Positions 16,910 to 17,625 of a stretch of DNA of 17,625 nt are shown here, in pieces. This DNA comes from Tricholomella constricta. Its lineage: Eukaryota; Basidiomycota; Agaricomycetes; Agaricales; Lyophyllaceae. The stretch covers positions 1 to 17,625 of the forward strand of contig JAACJP010000106.1 of NCBI GenBank assembly GCA_013368375.1, read 5' to 3'. A model generated the notes under the pieces. It did no database searches. It had not been told where the DNA came from and worked only from the letters and a program-made list of their open reading frames with translations. The translations under genes were made by a program, and so were the position numbers. Within the stretch, counting starts at the first letter, position 1. The number at the start of each line of letters is the position of its first letter.

Positions 16910-17625
16910 CACTTTCGCGCACCATCCGTTTTCCTCTCTCTCTCTGAAACGGACGCAAACACGCCGGAATACAATGACATTTCCATCGTTCCCTCCTGTG
17001 GTCCGTGGAACACCACACTATCTTGGTTTGCAGGAGAGTCTTTCAGGTAGACGAAAGGAAGCCAAGTGACAATATCAGATCAACCCCAAAGGCCAGCTGC
17101 ACCGACTGCTACTCTGAGGTGCGGCGACATTTTCTTTTGAACAAGTTCCAGTTTTCGTCGTTTTCCAAGCAGAGCGATCCCAGTCAAAGTGAATTGTCTG
17201 AAGATGTGCTTAAGTAGGATGTTCTGCGCGTGGTCTAGGAGTTTCAATGAATGAGCATCTGGTCTCCTGTTGAGTTTGCGAAAGGGGACCGTGATGGAGT
17301 GATCTCTAGGTTCGTATGTAGAGAAACGAGGCTACTCTGATGGGTTATCGCACGGAATGGTCTTGGGCGCTCGCCATCCAAGTAGGCAGGAAAGCGAGAG
17401 GTGTTTCCATTTGCGTATCATAGCGGGGAGATGGTAATCGTGTCAGCGTGTCTTTCAATTCATTGACCATCTGCACAGTGCAGATTCTAGAAGCACATGG
17501 ATCTTCAGTGATGGCTTCATGGCGTTCAGATCCAAAATAGTATATTAGCATAAGTCAGGGACTATGAGTATTCAGACGGAACGACAAGCTGCAATGTAAC
17601 ATCACCGGCGGCACTGAGATAATGA
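16910..17625. other. Intergenic, no supported gene
   Basis: Begins with the MTU1 3' untranslated region. A CTCTCTCTCTCT run lies near 16934-16945. A 68-codon minus-strand frame at 17345-17551 (VNELKDTLTRLPSPRYDTQM) has plausible composition and could be an exon of a gene off the right edge, but nothing identifies it. Confidence 0.4.

Noticed and set aside
17345..17551. 68-codon minus-strand frame at the right edge
   Set aside because: Plausible composition but no motif, no splice context and no homology I can recognise; not called as a gene.

Overview
The window looks like nuclear DNA of a basidiomycete fungus, most likely an Agaricomycete. The evidence is many 46-75 nt GT-AG introns, a CENP-C/Mif2 protein ending in a cupin fold, a DUF6532-type gene (a family expanded in Agaricomycetes), and a Ty3/gypsy element whose Gag resembles those common in mushroom genomes. 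It divides into a transposon- and repeat-rich left part (1 to about 12400) and a compact gene-bearing right part (13117-16909).

Left part. From 1 to about 5130 lies the 5' portion of a minus-strand Ty3/gypsy retrotransposon: Gag, zinc knuckle, aspartic protease, reverse transcriptase and the start of RNase H. Single-base frameshifts break it repeatedly. Its putative 5' LTR (about 5133-6414) is split by a well-supported small non-autonomous LTR element (TRIM) at 5347-6143. The TRIM has two identical 147-bp LTRs (TG...CA), a TATA box, a tRNA-like primer binding site two bases after the 5' LTR, a G-rich tract before the 3' LTR and a GTGT target duplication. Next come a repeat-rich spacer with a possible minus-strand core promoter (6415-7263), a degenerate satellite of 12 units of about 106-134 bp (7264-8760), an unassigned stretch, the 3' end of a non-LTR retrotransposon ORF (9696-10179, minus), a 676-bp segment with terminal inverted repeats and a gene-like first exon inside (10190-10865), and a decayed DUF6532-family gene (about 11343-12412).

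Right part. Two intact genes are transcribed divergently with only 78 bp between their start codons. On the minus strand is the inner kinetochore protein CENP-C/Mif2 (six exons, 589 aa). On the plus strand is the mitochondrial tRNA 2-thiouridylase MTU1/Slm3, of the MnmA family (nine exons, 413 aa). Both reading frames splice cleanly with no frameshift, so the frameshifts in the left part probably reflect real decay rather than poor sequence. Nothing could be assigned from 16910 to the end.

The most notable item is the young-looking TRIM nested in an older gypsy element. The DUF6532 relic with a potential in-frame 45-nt 'rescue' intron, the inverted-repeat segment with a gene-like exon, and the shared kinetochore/mitochondrial tRNA-modification promoter also merit checking.
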